Shown: piece after piece, positions 11,695 through 22,673 of the stretch | How the letters are laid out: every line of letters begins with the position of its first letter | How positions within the stretch are numbered: position 1 is the first letter of the stretch | Assembly (NCBI GenBank): GCA_015680685.1 | Contig: MNCI01006151.1 | Location: 1,446,494-1,510,493, forward strand | Direction of reading: 5' to 3' | Length of the DNA: 64,000 nt | Origin: Gnetum montanum | Taxonomy: Eukaryota > Streptophyta > Gnetopsida > Gnetales > Gnetaceae | Made by a program: the position numbers and the translations under genes | The notes under the pieces: model-generated | Databases searched by the model: none | The model's input: only the letters and a program-made list of their open reading frames with translations | Told to the model about the DNA's origin: nothing

Positions 11695-12806
11695 TGATGA
11701 GCAGCAAGGTACCCCTATGCTCAACCATACGGATATGAGTGTGTACATGCAATATGGTCGAACTTTGTAGAAAGACTAGTTGTGGCACCTAGACAATTAT
11801 ACATTGATCACAGTTTGTTGTCTTCCCACCTGGACTACTATTTTCTTTGTCATGTATGGTTTAGTCTAGAGTGAGGTGTATGATATGATTCTAAACTAGG
11901 CTACTCCTAGAGACAATGGAAAACAATCTTGATTAAGCTAATAGGCAACATAATGTAAAATCTAAGCTAACCTAAGTACGATGAGCATCCTTCCTTAATC
12001 ATCTATATGTACTACTTCTGCAATTTCCAAGCACACATTACTTAAGCATTACTAGATACACTACTAGGTTACCAAGTATTTACACTTAAATATTCATGTT
12101 TAAGTCATACTCATTCTGCATTAGCAATAGGAAGTGTAATTGACAATAAAGGAAATATTAACTAGATAGACAATAATAAATTATCAACAATTAAAGTAAA
12201 TAAAAGCTAAGTAAACTATGGTCTAACCTAACTTCACACAAGTCACCATTCCCACTTCCTAGACATATTCTAAACTTCATGCAAACATTGCTAAGCTATC
12301 AAATGCTAGTCGTTTTTGAGCTATTAAGTGTCACACGTATGCTCGATGGGGTCATGCTTGTGTAATTTAACAATTTTCTTAATTGATCAAAATGAATTGT
12401 TGTGCTAATAACATAAATGTAAAGTGCATAAAATAAAATAAAATAAATGAGTAAGAAAACAAATCTCAAGTGCTGCAAGGATGAATCAAAGAGCTCGTCT
12501 TTATTGCCAACACAATGGTGTGCTCAGGTACATCAATGCTTGAATAAAGATCCATCCACACTTAGACCTCCTATTGCGAGAACTTGGAAAATATTCTAAC
12601 TTTCAAACAGACTACAAGAGTTTTGCTATTTGACTACTAAAAACTTTCTTTGAATTGTGCACTTGGGTGCTGTATTTATAGATTTGGGAATAACTGCTCT
12701 AATAATTAGAATAACTAATAAAGTAACCATTCTAATAATTAGAATAACTGATAGAGTAACCACTTTAATCATAAGCACTCTAATAATTAGAGTAACTGCT
12801 TCATCA
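11695..12806 (-). repeat. 3' LTR of element A
   Basis: Ends TGATGAGCAG...TTCATCA on the plus strand, so both ends carry the TGATGA/TCATCA inverted termini. It is about 250 bases longer than LTRs of other copies. Its U3 end carries three copies of the palindrome TCTAATAATTAGA (12698-12710, 12731-12743, 12779-12791) within units related to 'agaataactgatagagtaacca'. Confidence 0.85.
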
Positions 12807-12815
12807 TACCCCCAT
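12807..12815 (-). promoter_or_regulatory. Polypurine tract of element A
   Basis: Minus-strand CATGGGGGTA immediately precedes the 3' LTR start TGATGAAG. The same position in other copies reads GTGGGGGTA (E1), GTGGGAGGTA (10259-10269), GGAGATA (E2) and GTGGAGGTA (B). This is the plus-strand DNA primer site for reverse transcription. Confidence 0.75.
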
Positions 12816-14749
12816 GACTAAATGAAAATTCATCCTTGAGTAGAGAAGAAGAGGAACAAGTTCTTTACAAAATATATTAGGGGGATGTGGACTTATTTGA
12901 CTGACATGTAGAGTGACACAGAGAAAATAAACAAATACAGAAGTGCCTGAGCATACAATATTACAATTACATACAAAATTGGTGTTCATGATAATTAGGA
13001 AAGAACACCAACAGATCTAAAGAACATCCAACCCCTCTTAGCAATAGAAGAATGAGAAAGAGGTAAAAGAGATCCAACAATCATGAACAATCTCCCATGA
13101 ATGATATGGTTGCATCCTCCTTGGTGACGAAAATCCTACCTCCAATCCATGCTTCCCACTACAATCACAACAAAACCAATGATTAGTATATATAGTACAT
13201 AAATAATGGTTGAATACCTTGTCTCATCGGTGATTTTATCTAGCCAAGTTGTGATTGTGATAGATTGCTTACTTGATATTGTTAGTTGAAAGACTAACGA
13301 ATGCATTAAATAATAGAAGCGATCCATACAATTCAGAGAAAGTTTAACACAAGGAGTAGTGGAAAAAGGGTATTCACAACCATAAAAAGGAATTCATTAG
13401 AAACAGTTGTGAAGGTGCATATAATTTGAATAACATGGATGGGGTAAATAAAAGGAATTTGATTGTAACAATGTCTAAAGATAAAGAACATAACTTAACC
13501 AAACCAAAAGATATGCAAGTGGGTCCTTCCCAAAATAGGCACAAGCCTTTTATTCCCTTGCATAACTTCAAACTAAGGATTCCATGGGCTCTATGGATGA
13601 TTAATGATTACAGAAAGTTAAGTGAAAAAACTTGAAAGTAACTAATTGAGAAATTGGACACATCAAACCAGAACATTGAATCAAAACATGAAACTAGCAA
13701 TGAGGTGATACATGGAAAGCATAGATGGATAAAAGAGAGAGTGGAATGGAGCTCCTAATTATGGTTACATACAGTCCCTTGTGGAGTTTGTGATTAAATT
13801 ACTTGGTAGGATCCATCCTTGGTCCAAATCAAAACCAATAACTTTTAGTGACTTCGCATCAACATTCTAAGGAAACTCATCCCCTGAGACACAAGAATGC
13901 TCCCACAAAACAACCATCATTCCAAATAGAAGAGAAGGTAGGAATTTTTAAAGGGCTTTAATTAGAGGAGATAAGACAAGTCTCATAACCAATGCTTTTA
14001 GCCATTTTATTGGGTCTAAGAGGTGTGCTTTGAATTCCCATGTTGTTGTTTTTTTTTTCTTCTTTTTTTTTGAATGGGAACCACACCATGCAAAGACCCA
14101 TGCATTTTTTTTATTTTTATTTTTTGCATTTACTTTGTCCAAGGGATGTGCTTTGAATCCTCATCTTTCTCTCTCTCTCTCTCTCTCTCTTTTTCTATCA
14201 TGAGGACCACACCATACAAGGACTTATTTGACTTCCTATTATGAAATAATGTAGAACAGTGAGAAGCTTACAAGAATACTCCTGCACATAGGAAAATAGA
14301 AAAGCACAAAGAATACCACATTCCTTTGAAACCACACCCTGTCCAAACCTTTGATTCCTTCCAAATTTTGGAAACTACACAAGTCACCAATTTATTAGAG
14401 TTGCATTAATGGAGAAGAGACTACATGCTTCCAAAACAAGGAAAACCATAGAGTATGTGGGTGGGTGGATGATGTGGACTCACTGCCTATTACATGAAAA
14501 GAAACCATATCCTAGTTGTCAGTAACAACATTCAAAGTCAAAAACCAGAAATCAATAATCAAACATAAGAAAATATAAAGAAAGTAAAAAGAGTATTAAA
14601 TATAATAATGATGGTGTAAAAAAAACTTAGAAAAGATCAATAATCCTGAAAAATAAAAAGATGTAAAAAAATTAATATGAAGAAAAAAGAGTTGTAAAAC
14701 CAAAAACATGTAAAACAAAAAGTCAAAAGACACTTAAGATTCCTAGAAA
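12816..14749 (-). other. 3' noncoding region of element A
   Basis: Matches the post-pol region of B, C and E1, including the T-rich tract (A-rich on plus, 14560-14740) and the duplicated module with (CT)n at about 14030-14215. No protein-coding signal is conserved between copies. It joins gag directly, so the loss of pol was clean. Confidence 0.65.
14168..14190. repeat. (TC)n microsatellite
   Basis: An uninterrupted TC run lies in the variable part of the duplicated noncoding module of element A. The corresponding place in E1 is an A tract and in C a T/C-rich tract, so this site expands independently in each copy. Confidence 0.9.
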
Positions 14750-17037
14750 TTAGAATGGGTGGTAACCCCCATGGCTAAACATTTGGTCATGGCAAGGATT
14801 AATAAATGAAAAATTTGGATCCATGCATGTTGAAAATATTGAGATATGGTCATATTCAAACCACTGGGTGTCTTTTAGTGTGATGGTAGGAATGTACTCA
14901 AATTGGAGTTCACACACTTGATTAAAGTAAGCATAGTGGGGTAGATTATAAGATGTGGTCATGTGATAAGAAGCTAATCCACCATGGTACCCGTGACCAT
15001 AAGATGGCATGCAAGGATCAATATGTCTTCTCTCATGGTTATATTCATTGGGTCACATGGTTATTAGAGTATTAATTGGTGGCTTGGATAAGGTAACAGG
15101 AGGCATTGAGTTTGAAGAGAAAGGTGCATCACAATGTTGGGCTTGTGCTAAGTTAGAGGATGCAGTGGTTTCAAAACCATGCTGTCTTTTTCTATGGCCA
15201 TGCCTAAAGAAAGGATGCTTCCGATGTTATTGAGGACTCCCACTATTGTTGACAATAGCAGCAAAAGTAATGTTCATGGGTTGGTGCTATGATGCAAAAC
15301 CTTTTGGTACTACTGGTGGAAATGTAGGAGGAGGTGAAGGATGAGAGTATTGAAAGCAAGGAGAAGTATAAGAAACATGAGGTGGTGATCTTGTAGGAGA
15401 GGACAAGGGTATATGATACTTGGAAGAGTGATAATGATGAGGTGAAGTAAAGGATGTTGATTCAGTTGAAGAAACAGGATGTTGAACATGATAAGCACGT
15501 GGTTTCAAATGGTATGAAGGGTGTGGCCAGTTTGGCGATGGCCTCCCCCATGACTAGGGGTTTTGCCACTATAGTTGAGCATAGTATTGAGGCCAGTAAG
15601 AATTTTCCCATGGATAGTACAATGAGTTGTTGGATTGTCCATAAAATTATGGAAGAGGAATGTGCCTGACCATGTACTTCTGTATGAAATCTGGATGTAA
15701 CATTCTTCCCCAATGCTCATGTAGATGTGACAAGATTGGGCATTAGCCTTTTGGATGATCGTACAGGCAAACATTGCATTGATACTTATGTTTTGTGTTT
15801 GAGCCCCTATCCTCATTTTGTTTAGCCCTTCTTTCTAGTTGTCAAATGGTGTTTTGTCTTGTCTCTAGGTTTGGTATCCTCTATTTGTTTTGGTCGTCAA
15901 AGTTATCTTGCATGGGTCTCCCTCTAATAATTTCTTCATATTCTCTACATTTTTCATGTACCGACTCTGTCATCTTGTTGATCTTTGCCTTGATTTCATC
16001 TGGTGACTTTAGTATTGGGAAAGATAGGGATGGTTTCACCTCCTCGAGGTGAGTTGATTTCTCCTTTTTATGATTATGGACCTTTGTTACTTCAAGAGTT
16101 TGGTCCTGTTGAGATTTTTCAACACTCTCCCATTTGGCTATTTCTCCTTCTTCTTTTGCTACCCACTTAATAAGCTCTTGGAATTGATGGGTTTTGACCT
16201 AGGGCATACATCCCTAGGGTCTCCCTTGTTTCATTACAGAGCCCATCCATGATGTGATACATTAGCCTTTCCTCAAAGAACCCATGGCTTAGGCATTTGT
16301 TTAACAAAGAGTAATAGTGTTCCAAGGCCATGTCCAAGGGTTCATATTGCCCTTGTTTCCACTCTTGGATTTGTCTCCTCAAGGTTGACACTCTTGCATA
16401 GGTTTGATATCTTTCATTGAAGAGTTCTACCATTGTGGGCCAATGATGAATTGATTTTGGCTTTAAAGACTTGTACCATATGTTTGCTTGGCCAATGAGT
16501 ATCATAGGGAAGAGCTTAAGCCTTTGCCATCCATTCTCAACATTCTTCCATACATAGGCATCATAGAAGGCTTGTAATGATGTTGTGGATCCAAATCATA
16601 GCCTCCTGAGAACTTAGGAAAGTTGTTTAAATCAAGCTTAGGTAGACAACTTTCCTTGCGATGCCTATGGAAAATTCGAATAGCCTCTTGTATATGCATT
16701 AGGCTCTTAGTGGCCAAAAAGGGTTCATCGTCACTAAGTAGGTTATGTTCATGTTGGGATGATGTTGTCTTTGTTCATGTTGGCGTTCCTGACTTTGCCC
16801 ATGCGTTTGATTTTTATTTCTATGCCAACCCCTTAAGGAATAGTCATTTGTGTCACAACCCGCTGTTGATAGAGTAGAGAAAGAGAGGGAACTGAAAAAC
16901 TCATCATGACTTTTGTAAGTCTCCCAATCATCCCCTGATGTACTCTTGCTACCCATTGAGAAAGTCCTAGGCCTTACGGGCCTCCTCGTTCTAGGGAATG
17001 TCCCATCTTCACTAGAGGTGTTTGAGTTAGATGACAA
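14750..17037 (-). pseudogene. gag of element A
   Basis: Starts MSSNSNTSS at 17037 and runs to a stop at 14750, with a frame change near 16700, another near 16504 and several stops further on. The capsid-like gag domain is clear at about 16505-16170 (NIWYKSLKPKSIHHWPTMVE, then FNERYQTY, RRQIQEWKQGQ, PLDMALEHYYSLL). It aligns with gag of D (53600-53880) and B (34340-33900). A zinc knuckle CNVCLYDH....C (about 15774-15735) has C-x2-C-x3-H-x4-C spacing, as I know it from Athila/Tat gag. The C-terminal part is rich in Pro, Ser, His and Tyr. It is the only coding region of the element and is not intact. Confidence 0.8.
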
Positions 17038-17290
17038 AAGTCTTTGAGTATCGTTAGGGTGTCTATGAACATATGAAACTCCTGCATAAGATTGACTACT
17101 CCAAACTTCTTTGTTGGTTCTCCAATGAATTGCCTCGCTAGATGTTGTGTTATCACTATCTTGCGAAAGAGATATGGTTGTGAATTGTGTGTGACTTAAT
17201 TGAATTGAATTTCTTTGTTTGAAAGATATATTGTTAGTACCCTATTACAACGATCTTGTATGATATAACTAATCTAGATAACTAGCACCA

Positions 17291-17309
17291 TCCTTGGCAA
17301 CAATGTCAA
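17291..17309 (-). promoter_or_regulatory. Primer binding site, decayed tRNA-Asp type
   Basis: Directly inside the 5' LTR the minus strand reads TTGACATTGTTGCCAAGGA. The plant Athila/Tat primer site complementary to tRNA-Asp is TTGGCGCCGTTGCCGGGGA. Nearly all differences are G-to-A or C-to-T, as expected from deamination of methylated cytosines. Confidence 0.75.
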
Positions 17310-18437
17310 TGATGAGCAGTGAGGTACCCTTACGCTCAACCATATGAATACAAGCGTGTATGCACGATCTGGTCGAACTCTGTGGATGGACTAGTTGTGG
17401 CACCTAGACAATTAAATGTTGATCGCAGTTCATTATCTTCCCACCTAGACTAGTATTTGCTTTGTCACATATGGTTTAGTCCAAAGTGAGGTGTATGATG
17501 TGATTCTAAACTAGGCTACTCCTAGAAACAATGGAAAACAATCTTGATTAAGCTAATAGGCAACATAAAGTAAAATCTAAGCTAGCCTAAGTGCATTGAG
17601 CATCCGTATGCCTCTTGGACCTTGTGTACTACTTCTGCGATTTCCAAGCACACATTACTTGAGCATTACTAGATATGCTACTGGGTTACCAAGTAGTTAA
17701 ACTTAAATATTCGTGATGAAGTCATACTCATTCTGCATTAGTAATAGGAAGTGTAATTGACGATAAGGGAAATATTAAGTAGATAGACAGTAATAAATAA
17801 TCAACAATTAAAGTAAATAAAATCTAAGTAAACTATGGTCTAATCTAGCCTAACACAAATAACCGTTCCCACTTCTCGGACACATCCTGAACTTTGTGCA
17901 AACATTGATAGGCTTTTAAATGCTAGTCATTTCTGAGCCACCAAGTGTCACACGTATGCTCGAAGGGGTCATGCTTGTGTAATTTAATGATTTTCTTAAT
18001 TGATCAAAATGAATTGGTGTGCTAATAACATAAATGTAAAGTGCATAAAAATAAAATAAATGCATAAGAAAACAAATCTCAAGTGCTACAAGGATGAATT
18101 AAAGAGCTTGTCTTTATTGCCAACACAATGGTGTGCTCAGGTACATCAATGCTTGAATAAAGATCCATCCACACTTAGACCTCTTACTGTAGGCACTTGA
18201 AAAATATTCTAACTTAGACCTCCTACTGCAAGCACTTGGAAAATATTCTAACTTTTAAATGGACTACAAGAGTTTCGCTACTTGACTGTTAAAAAATTGC
18301 TCTCAATTGTGCTCCTAGGCACTGTATTTATAGACTTTAGAGTAACTACTTTAATAATTAGAGTAACTGATAGAGTAACCACTCTAATAATTAGAATAAC
18401 TGCTAGAGTAACCACTCTAATAATAACCACTTCATCA
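17310..18437 (-). repeat. 5' LTR of element A
   Basis: Same ends and internal order as 11695-12806. It carries a small local duplication (the phrase around 'acttagacctcctactg...gcacttggaaaatattctaac', about 18173-18253) that the 3' LTR lacks. The U3 palindromic units are also present at about 18340-18430. Confidence 0.85.
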
Positions 18438-18442
18438 ATATC

Positions 18443-19303
18443 TTATAAACTTACTTATCACAAGTATATATGTTCTCTCTTTAATAATTTGAAACCATCT
18501 ACTAAAGGCATATGTCTATTTGTTAATATTATATCATTTTTATTTTATTTTTTTTGTATTTTCCAATATATGCAAAGCTTCCTTTCCACTTTAGCATGTT
18601 GTTCCTATCGGGAAACATTTAGCATACCTTGGGATTCAATCTCCTAAGTGCCCTTTATGTAATGACCCTGAAACCTTTGTCCATGTTTTTTGGCTTTGCC
18701 CATTTGCTCAGCATGCATGGGAATGGGCTTCTAAGGTTTTTCCCTCATGCACTCTTACACAAGAGGCCGTAATGTTTGGTCTCTTACCTACCAGGTCCAC
18801 AAACTCTCATTTCCTATGGAAGCTCCTTAGGCCCATCATTTTATATAATGTTCACTTCCAAATTACATCTCAAGCCCCAAAATTCAAGATGAATGCTAAC
18901 CAGTTGTTTTTCTTATTGCAGCCATGGAGTCATATCGGAGATCCAAATAATCACCATCATCAAGCCTCGCTTTAGAAAAAAGTCTCCTAATTAAGCCACA
19001 GTTTTCTACACCATTTGGCCTTTTTCCTCTTTCTTCCATCTTTGTTCTCATTCGACAATCCACACCCTGGAAAAGATACATACATTTCAGCGAATGGTTG
19101 ATCTATGGATTGCATTTCCACACCTTGTGGAATGCTAAGTTAACATGTTTCCTCTATATTAGTCTCAGTCAACACAGTTTCTCTCCCCCCCTTCCTCAAT
19201 CTTTAAGTATTGAAGTAGCTTATGTACTAAATTTTGTTTTCTATTAATAAAATTCTCTTTTTGGGGTCCGACACCCCCCCAAAAAAAAACAAAAACAAAA
19301 ACA
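18443..19303 (+). mobile_element. L1-type LINE, 3' end with RT zinc-binding domain and poly(A)
   Basis: At about 18640-18750 the plus strand encodes CPLCNDPETFVHVFWLC followed by PFAQHAWEWA, the zinc-binding domain found after reverse transcriptase in plant L1 elements (C-x2-C...H...C). Downstream is a 3' untranslated stretch ending in AATAAAATTC and an A-rich tail with C interruptions (19278-19303). RT itself is absent, so the copy is 5'-truncated or was cut by element A, which abuts it. A frame change or stop occurs soon after the domain. Confidence 0.7.
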
Positions 19304-19885
19304 AGTAAACATGTCTTTAAAATAAATCAATTTGATTAATATTAAAATCATATTAACTCTTTGTGTATTAAAAGAATCTAATAGATACAAATGCCTTTGT
19401 AATATGAAATATGTTAGGTGCTTTACAACCCAATATATAATTTAACAAAACTGAAAATTACAACGTGTCGTCCCTTATAATGAGTACCAACAACACTTTT
19501 TCACTTTTCATATTTCATTACTCATTGTTCATTTCATATGACACATGAAACAAATTGTCACTTCCTAATAGTCCCACACATGGATATCCGTTAATACACT
19601 TCAACAAGTTTTGACACCAAAACAACAATAACAAACTATCACTTCCTAATAGTCCTACACACGGAAATCCATCGATACACATTTCAAAAACTTTTGACAC
19701 CAAAACAACAATAACAAGCTATTCTAATATGTATTCGAGGCGATTTTTAGTGCGTGGCCTAGACGGGACAAGGCTAGTTAATGATAACTAACTAAAGATC
19801 CATGAAAATCATTGGAAAAGTTTGTATAAACGTCATCCACTAATCCATGAACGAGTTGAGCATCTTATTGGATGCTGCACCGTGT
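19304..19885. other. Low-copy spacer with a tandem duplication
   Basis: This stretch lies between the LINE tail and the P450 fragment and is not shared with other parts of the window. It holds an 81-base tandem duplication (19559-19721). The part next to the P450 stop may be its former 3' flank. No ORF is recognised. Confidence 0.5.
19559..19721. repeat. 81-base tandem duplication
   Basis: Two diverged copies start with CACTTCCTAATAGTCC at 19559 and 19640. Both end in the phrase around 'ttttgacaccaaaacaacaa'. Confidence 0.9.
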
Positions 19886-20221
19886 TCATCCCTGGTAGAG
19901 GTGGAAGGGCAAGCGCAGAGAGGGCCGGATACGCAGGGTAACAACCTTCGTGACAGCGATGCCGAGATGGCCGTCCACGTCCACGTCTGCGGGCGACATT
20001 CCGGCAGGCAGCGACCAGTCAAACGCCTGAACCATTGACGCCACCAGCGAAAACACCATGCGGATCGCCAGTGGCATGCCCGCGCACATGCGCTGCCCGG
20101 ATCCGAACGGCAGCAGTTCGAAATGCTGTCCACGGAAGTCTACCTCAGCCTTTCTCAGAAACCGCTCCGGATCGATTGCCCACACGTTGACAAGCACGCG
20201 GTTGTCCTTGGGTATTCCGTG
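19886..20221 (-). pseudogene. Cytochrome P450 C-terminal fragment (CYP76-like)
   Basis: The minus strand gives about 110 codons of the C-terminal heme region of an A-type plant P450: VLVNVWAID, PERFL, then VDFRGQHFELLPFGSG and QRMCAG (the F-x-x-G-x-R-x-C heme loop with its Cys ligand), followed by PLAIRMV and FDWSLPAG. P450s are membrane-bound monooxygenases. The sequence pattern is closest to CYP76-type enzymes as I know them. About 14 residues usually found between NVWAI and PERFL are missing, and nothing upstream of the fragment matches the other roughly 400 residues. The frame is otherwise open to the stop at 19886, and the segment is CpG-rich. It is a truncated gene copy, not a working enzyme. 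Confidence 0.85.
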
Positions 20222-20289
20222 TAAAAATTAAATCTCATACATCATAAAAAAGACATTGTAAAATATAGAACAAGTACAATGTAAATCTA

Positions 20290-20889
20290 AAATATTGTTA
20301 ATGCTTAAAAATTACACAGAAGATTGCAATATCACCCTTCAATTCATGCAAGAAAATTTGCAAAGATATGGAGGGCATTGAATCCATTTCCTTACTCAGG
20401 AGCCATAATCTGGCAAAACATATAATTTCTGCAACAATGAAAATGAAAATGACAGCAATAAAATGAAACCTTTTGTTACTCAATCCAATATTTTCAAAAA
20501 TGAAATTAAGCCTCAAGCCTCGACCAAATTATAACGAATCAGGTCTGCTAATACTTTTGTTCAAAGATTACCTGTGAGTAGCACAGTAGGAACTACCTGT
20601 GAGTAGCGCCATAGGGCCACGTTGAAGATGACTGCAATATAAGAAGACACAACTTAATGACTGCAATATAAGAAGACACAGCTTAACTAAAGTACCAGTA
20701 ACTCACCTCACCTACAATGATCGAAAATCTTTTAGAGGCTGGAAAATCAGCACTTGTCATGATGAAGGGGAAAGTAAAAATCAGCACCATGAGCTTGCAT
20801 TTAGCCATTGGCCTGGTGGGCTTCCTTGCTTTATAAGCAAACAGATTTTTCAAAAAGTTGAACAAGCATCCATCCATCATCATGTTCAT
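20290..20889 (-). other. Possible small spliced host transcript with doubled splice sites
   Basis: On the minus strand an open frame starts at ATG 20889 (or 20808) with a hydrophobic stretch (MAKCKLMVLIFTFPFIM). It reaches two overlapping donors, after 20712 (GTGAGG) and after 20707 (GTGAGT). Two acceptors 29 bases apart follow (TATATTGCAG before 20660 and before 20631), then two donors 25 bases apart (CTCACAG/GTAGTT after 20597, CTCACAG/GTAATC after 20572). A good acceptor (CATTGTTGCAG, about 20433) leads to an open frame ending near 20300. Three introns with plant-like signals would yield a short protein with hydrophobic segments. I recognise no family. It could also be a noncoding RNA or chance. 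Confidence 0.3.
20631..20688. repeat. 29-base tandem duplication (duplicates a splice-acceptor-like site)
   Basis: The unit 'actgcaatataagaagacac' plus nine bases occurs twice in tandem, nearly unchanged. On the minus strand each copy carries TTATATTGCAG. Confidence 0.85.
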
Positions 20890-21125
20890 GACTCATGACC
20901 CATGACAATGATACTGTTTTGTTTTTTCTTTTTTCAGCAGAGATATGGGAAAAAGAGCAAAAAACAGCAATGAACAATAAACATGTGTGAATGTGTGAGT
21001 CATGGCGGAACCTTTGACGCTCCCAAAGGCAGGCGAATCCATGCAAATGCAATGTTTTACCCGCACGCCCCGTCCAAAACATGATTTCCGTATGACCCAT
21101 ACTTGCCCCTTCGGCCTTCGGTTAC

Positions 21126-21173
21126 CATAGTAGCCCTTTCCTGATTTCCCATAGTAGCCCTTTCCTGATTTCC
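21126..21173. repeat. 24-base perfect tandem duplication
   Basis: The unit beginning CATAGTAGCCCTTTCC is present twice without change. Confidence 0.95.
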
Positions 21174-21309
21174 GTGTGTGTTTATTTATTGTACTCCCTT
21201 GTTTTCTCTGGTGCTTGCCCCTTAACAATGAAATGAATTTTTTGGTATGATTCAGAACAGGAGAAGATACGTAAGATTTTAATGTAAAATGCAGACATCG
21301 CAAGAACTA

Positions 21310-21365
21310 AAAAGGCAAGAACAATACGAGGGAAGGCAAAAGGCAAGAACAATACGAGGGAAGGC
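21310..21365. repeat. 28-base perfect tandem duplication
   Basis: The unit beginning AAAAGGCAAGAACAATACG is present twice without change. Confidence 0.95.
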
Positions 21366-21565
21366 CAGGGGACCATTTCAATGTATATGTAAAAATCTAT
21401 ACAAAATTTCATTGGAAATTATGAAATACGCATCCATTGCGAATTTAATGCGCTTTTGTATGCGATCTCGAATCCGATGCGAAGAGTTCGTCAAAATATC
21501 CGGAATTGCAAATCTCCGGCGCATAGATAAAATCTAAATCTAAAGATTACGGTGAGGTAGCTCGC

Positions 21566-22047
21566 TGATGGAGAAGTTAAATGATTCAGGGCTTCCTTTT
21601 GTTGACGACGATCCCATCCCTCGGCGAAAAGTCTTCTTAAAATTTAAATTTCAACACTAAGGTAAGTGGTACTTGGAGAAGTCAATGATTCAGCGGTTCC
21701 TTCTTGATGCGAACTCATCCGTCGACGAAAAGTCTTCATATTTCTGGATAACGCATACTTTCAAGCCACGTTTTTTAATTTTCAGCGCTTCAATCATGCA
21801 AGAATTCAAAGTTCCAAGTTTTGTCGATCAATGTTTCAACATTAAACTTTTTTTGCTAGCTCAAGATTTTAACATCAACGTTGCGTACGAGCACTACTTG
21901 TCCTTTTTGACAAGTTTAGCTGTAACAACGTTGCCTCGACGTTGCTTGGCACCCCGAGGAATTCACGAAGATCCAATGGATCTGGGGCGGAAGATCTGGG
22001 GAATACGCCTCCAAGCAAGCAAGCAACTGACAAGTGAGTGCAAGTAG
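21566..22047 (+). other. Diverged direct duplication with a 124-codon open frame
   Basis: Segments 21566-21665 and 21673-21770 are diverged copies. Both contain GGAGAAGT..AATGATTCAG, a TTCCTT block and CGAAAAGTCTTC. The second copy opens a frame from 21673 to 22047 (MEKSMIQRFLLD...). In the first copy the same reading direction gives a similar start (MEKLNDSGLPFVDD) and soon stops. CpG content is high for the window. No protein family is recognised. It may be exonic DNA of an unknown gene or chance. Confidence 0.3.
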
Positions 22048-22673
22048 AAGCATAACTTCTGAATGTACACGACCATGCACCTCATGGAGGGAAACCAACT
22101 CCAAAACGAGAACCATACAAACAAGCACATACACACAACCTTGTAGACAACACTGGTGAGAGGGAAGACAATGCACCTACAAGGGAAGGTGCCTCACCCC
22201 TAGACCCCTCATGATCTAGTACAAGGTGTGGCCTGACATCGCACCAAAATTATCCAATCTTGGTTGCCTACATATCTATGATCGCCGTAGAATCAGGGCC
22301 ATGTAGTTCTCTATGGAGAAGAGAGGAATGAAGAGGACTTAGAAGAGAGTGCAACAGGAGAGTGTCCTATTGCTAGCTTGGTACCACCAAGCCGGGGTGG
22401 ATTTTGTAACACTTAAGAGCTGCCTGAGGGTGCCTCAGAGTGTTCCATGATCCCTAAACCATGGGGAGAGCCCAAGAGAACCACCACTTGGGACATCTCT
22501 CACATTAGCACCTTTTTTTTAAAGGAAAAAAAGTTCACCATATAATATCTTTATTTGCTTTCTAGGAAGGGGCTTTAATACTTTGTAAGTCTACTAGATT
22601 GAACTCATAAACTTCCATGATCTTTGTCTCATTTTAACTTATATTATGCTTTATATTCTTAATTTTAACTAGC
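22048..22673. other. Unclassified low-copy DNA
   Basis: Moderate GC content, not matching the LTRs or element bodies elsewhere in the window. I see no convincing ORF, splice pattern or RNA gene. Confidence 0.35.

Larger units (their letters stand above)
11695..18437 (-). mobile_element. Ty3/gypsy element A: LTR-gag-LTR, pol absent
   Basis: Two LTRs (11695-12806 and 17310-18437, about 1.1 kb each) flank a 4.5 kb interior. On the minus strand the order is 5' LTR, primer binding site (17291-17309), gag (17037 to 14750), T-rich tract, 3' noncoding region, polypurine tract (12807-12815), 3' LTR. No protease, RT, RNase H or integrase motif lies between gag and the T-rich tract. Flanks ATATA (11690-11694) and ATATC (18438-18442) are a probable target-site duplication with one change. 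It is a gag-only, non-autonomous member of the family that would have depended on pol from relatives such as B. Confidence 0.85.
20890..21565. other. Low-copy CpG-rich intergenic DNA
   Basis: CpG is retained, especially at 21000-21120 and 21420-21520. There is no recognised ORF. Two perfect short tandem duplications lie in it (21126-21173, 21310-21365). It may be promoter DNA of the possible transcript at 20290-20889. Confidence 0.4.

Noticed and set aside
15287-15713. Several overlapping open frames on both strands
   Set aside because: They are alternative frames of the gag tail of element A; only the frame continuous with the zinc knuckle is supported.
19840-20133. 97-codon minus-strand frame and 63-codon plus-strand frame in GC-rich DNA
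   Set aside because: Shadows of the P450 fragment, which is the frame with the heme motif.
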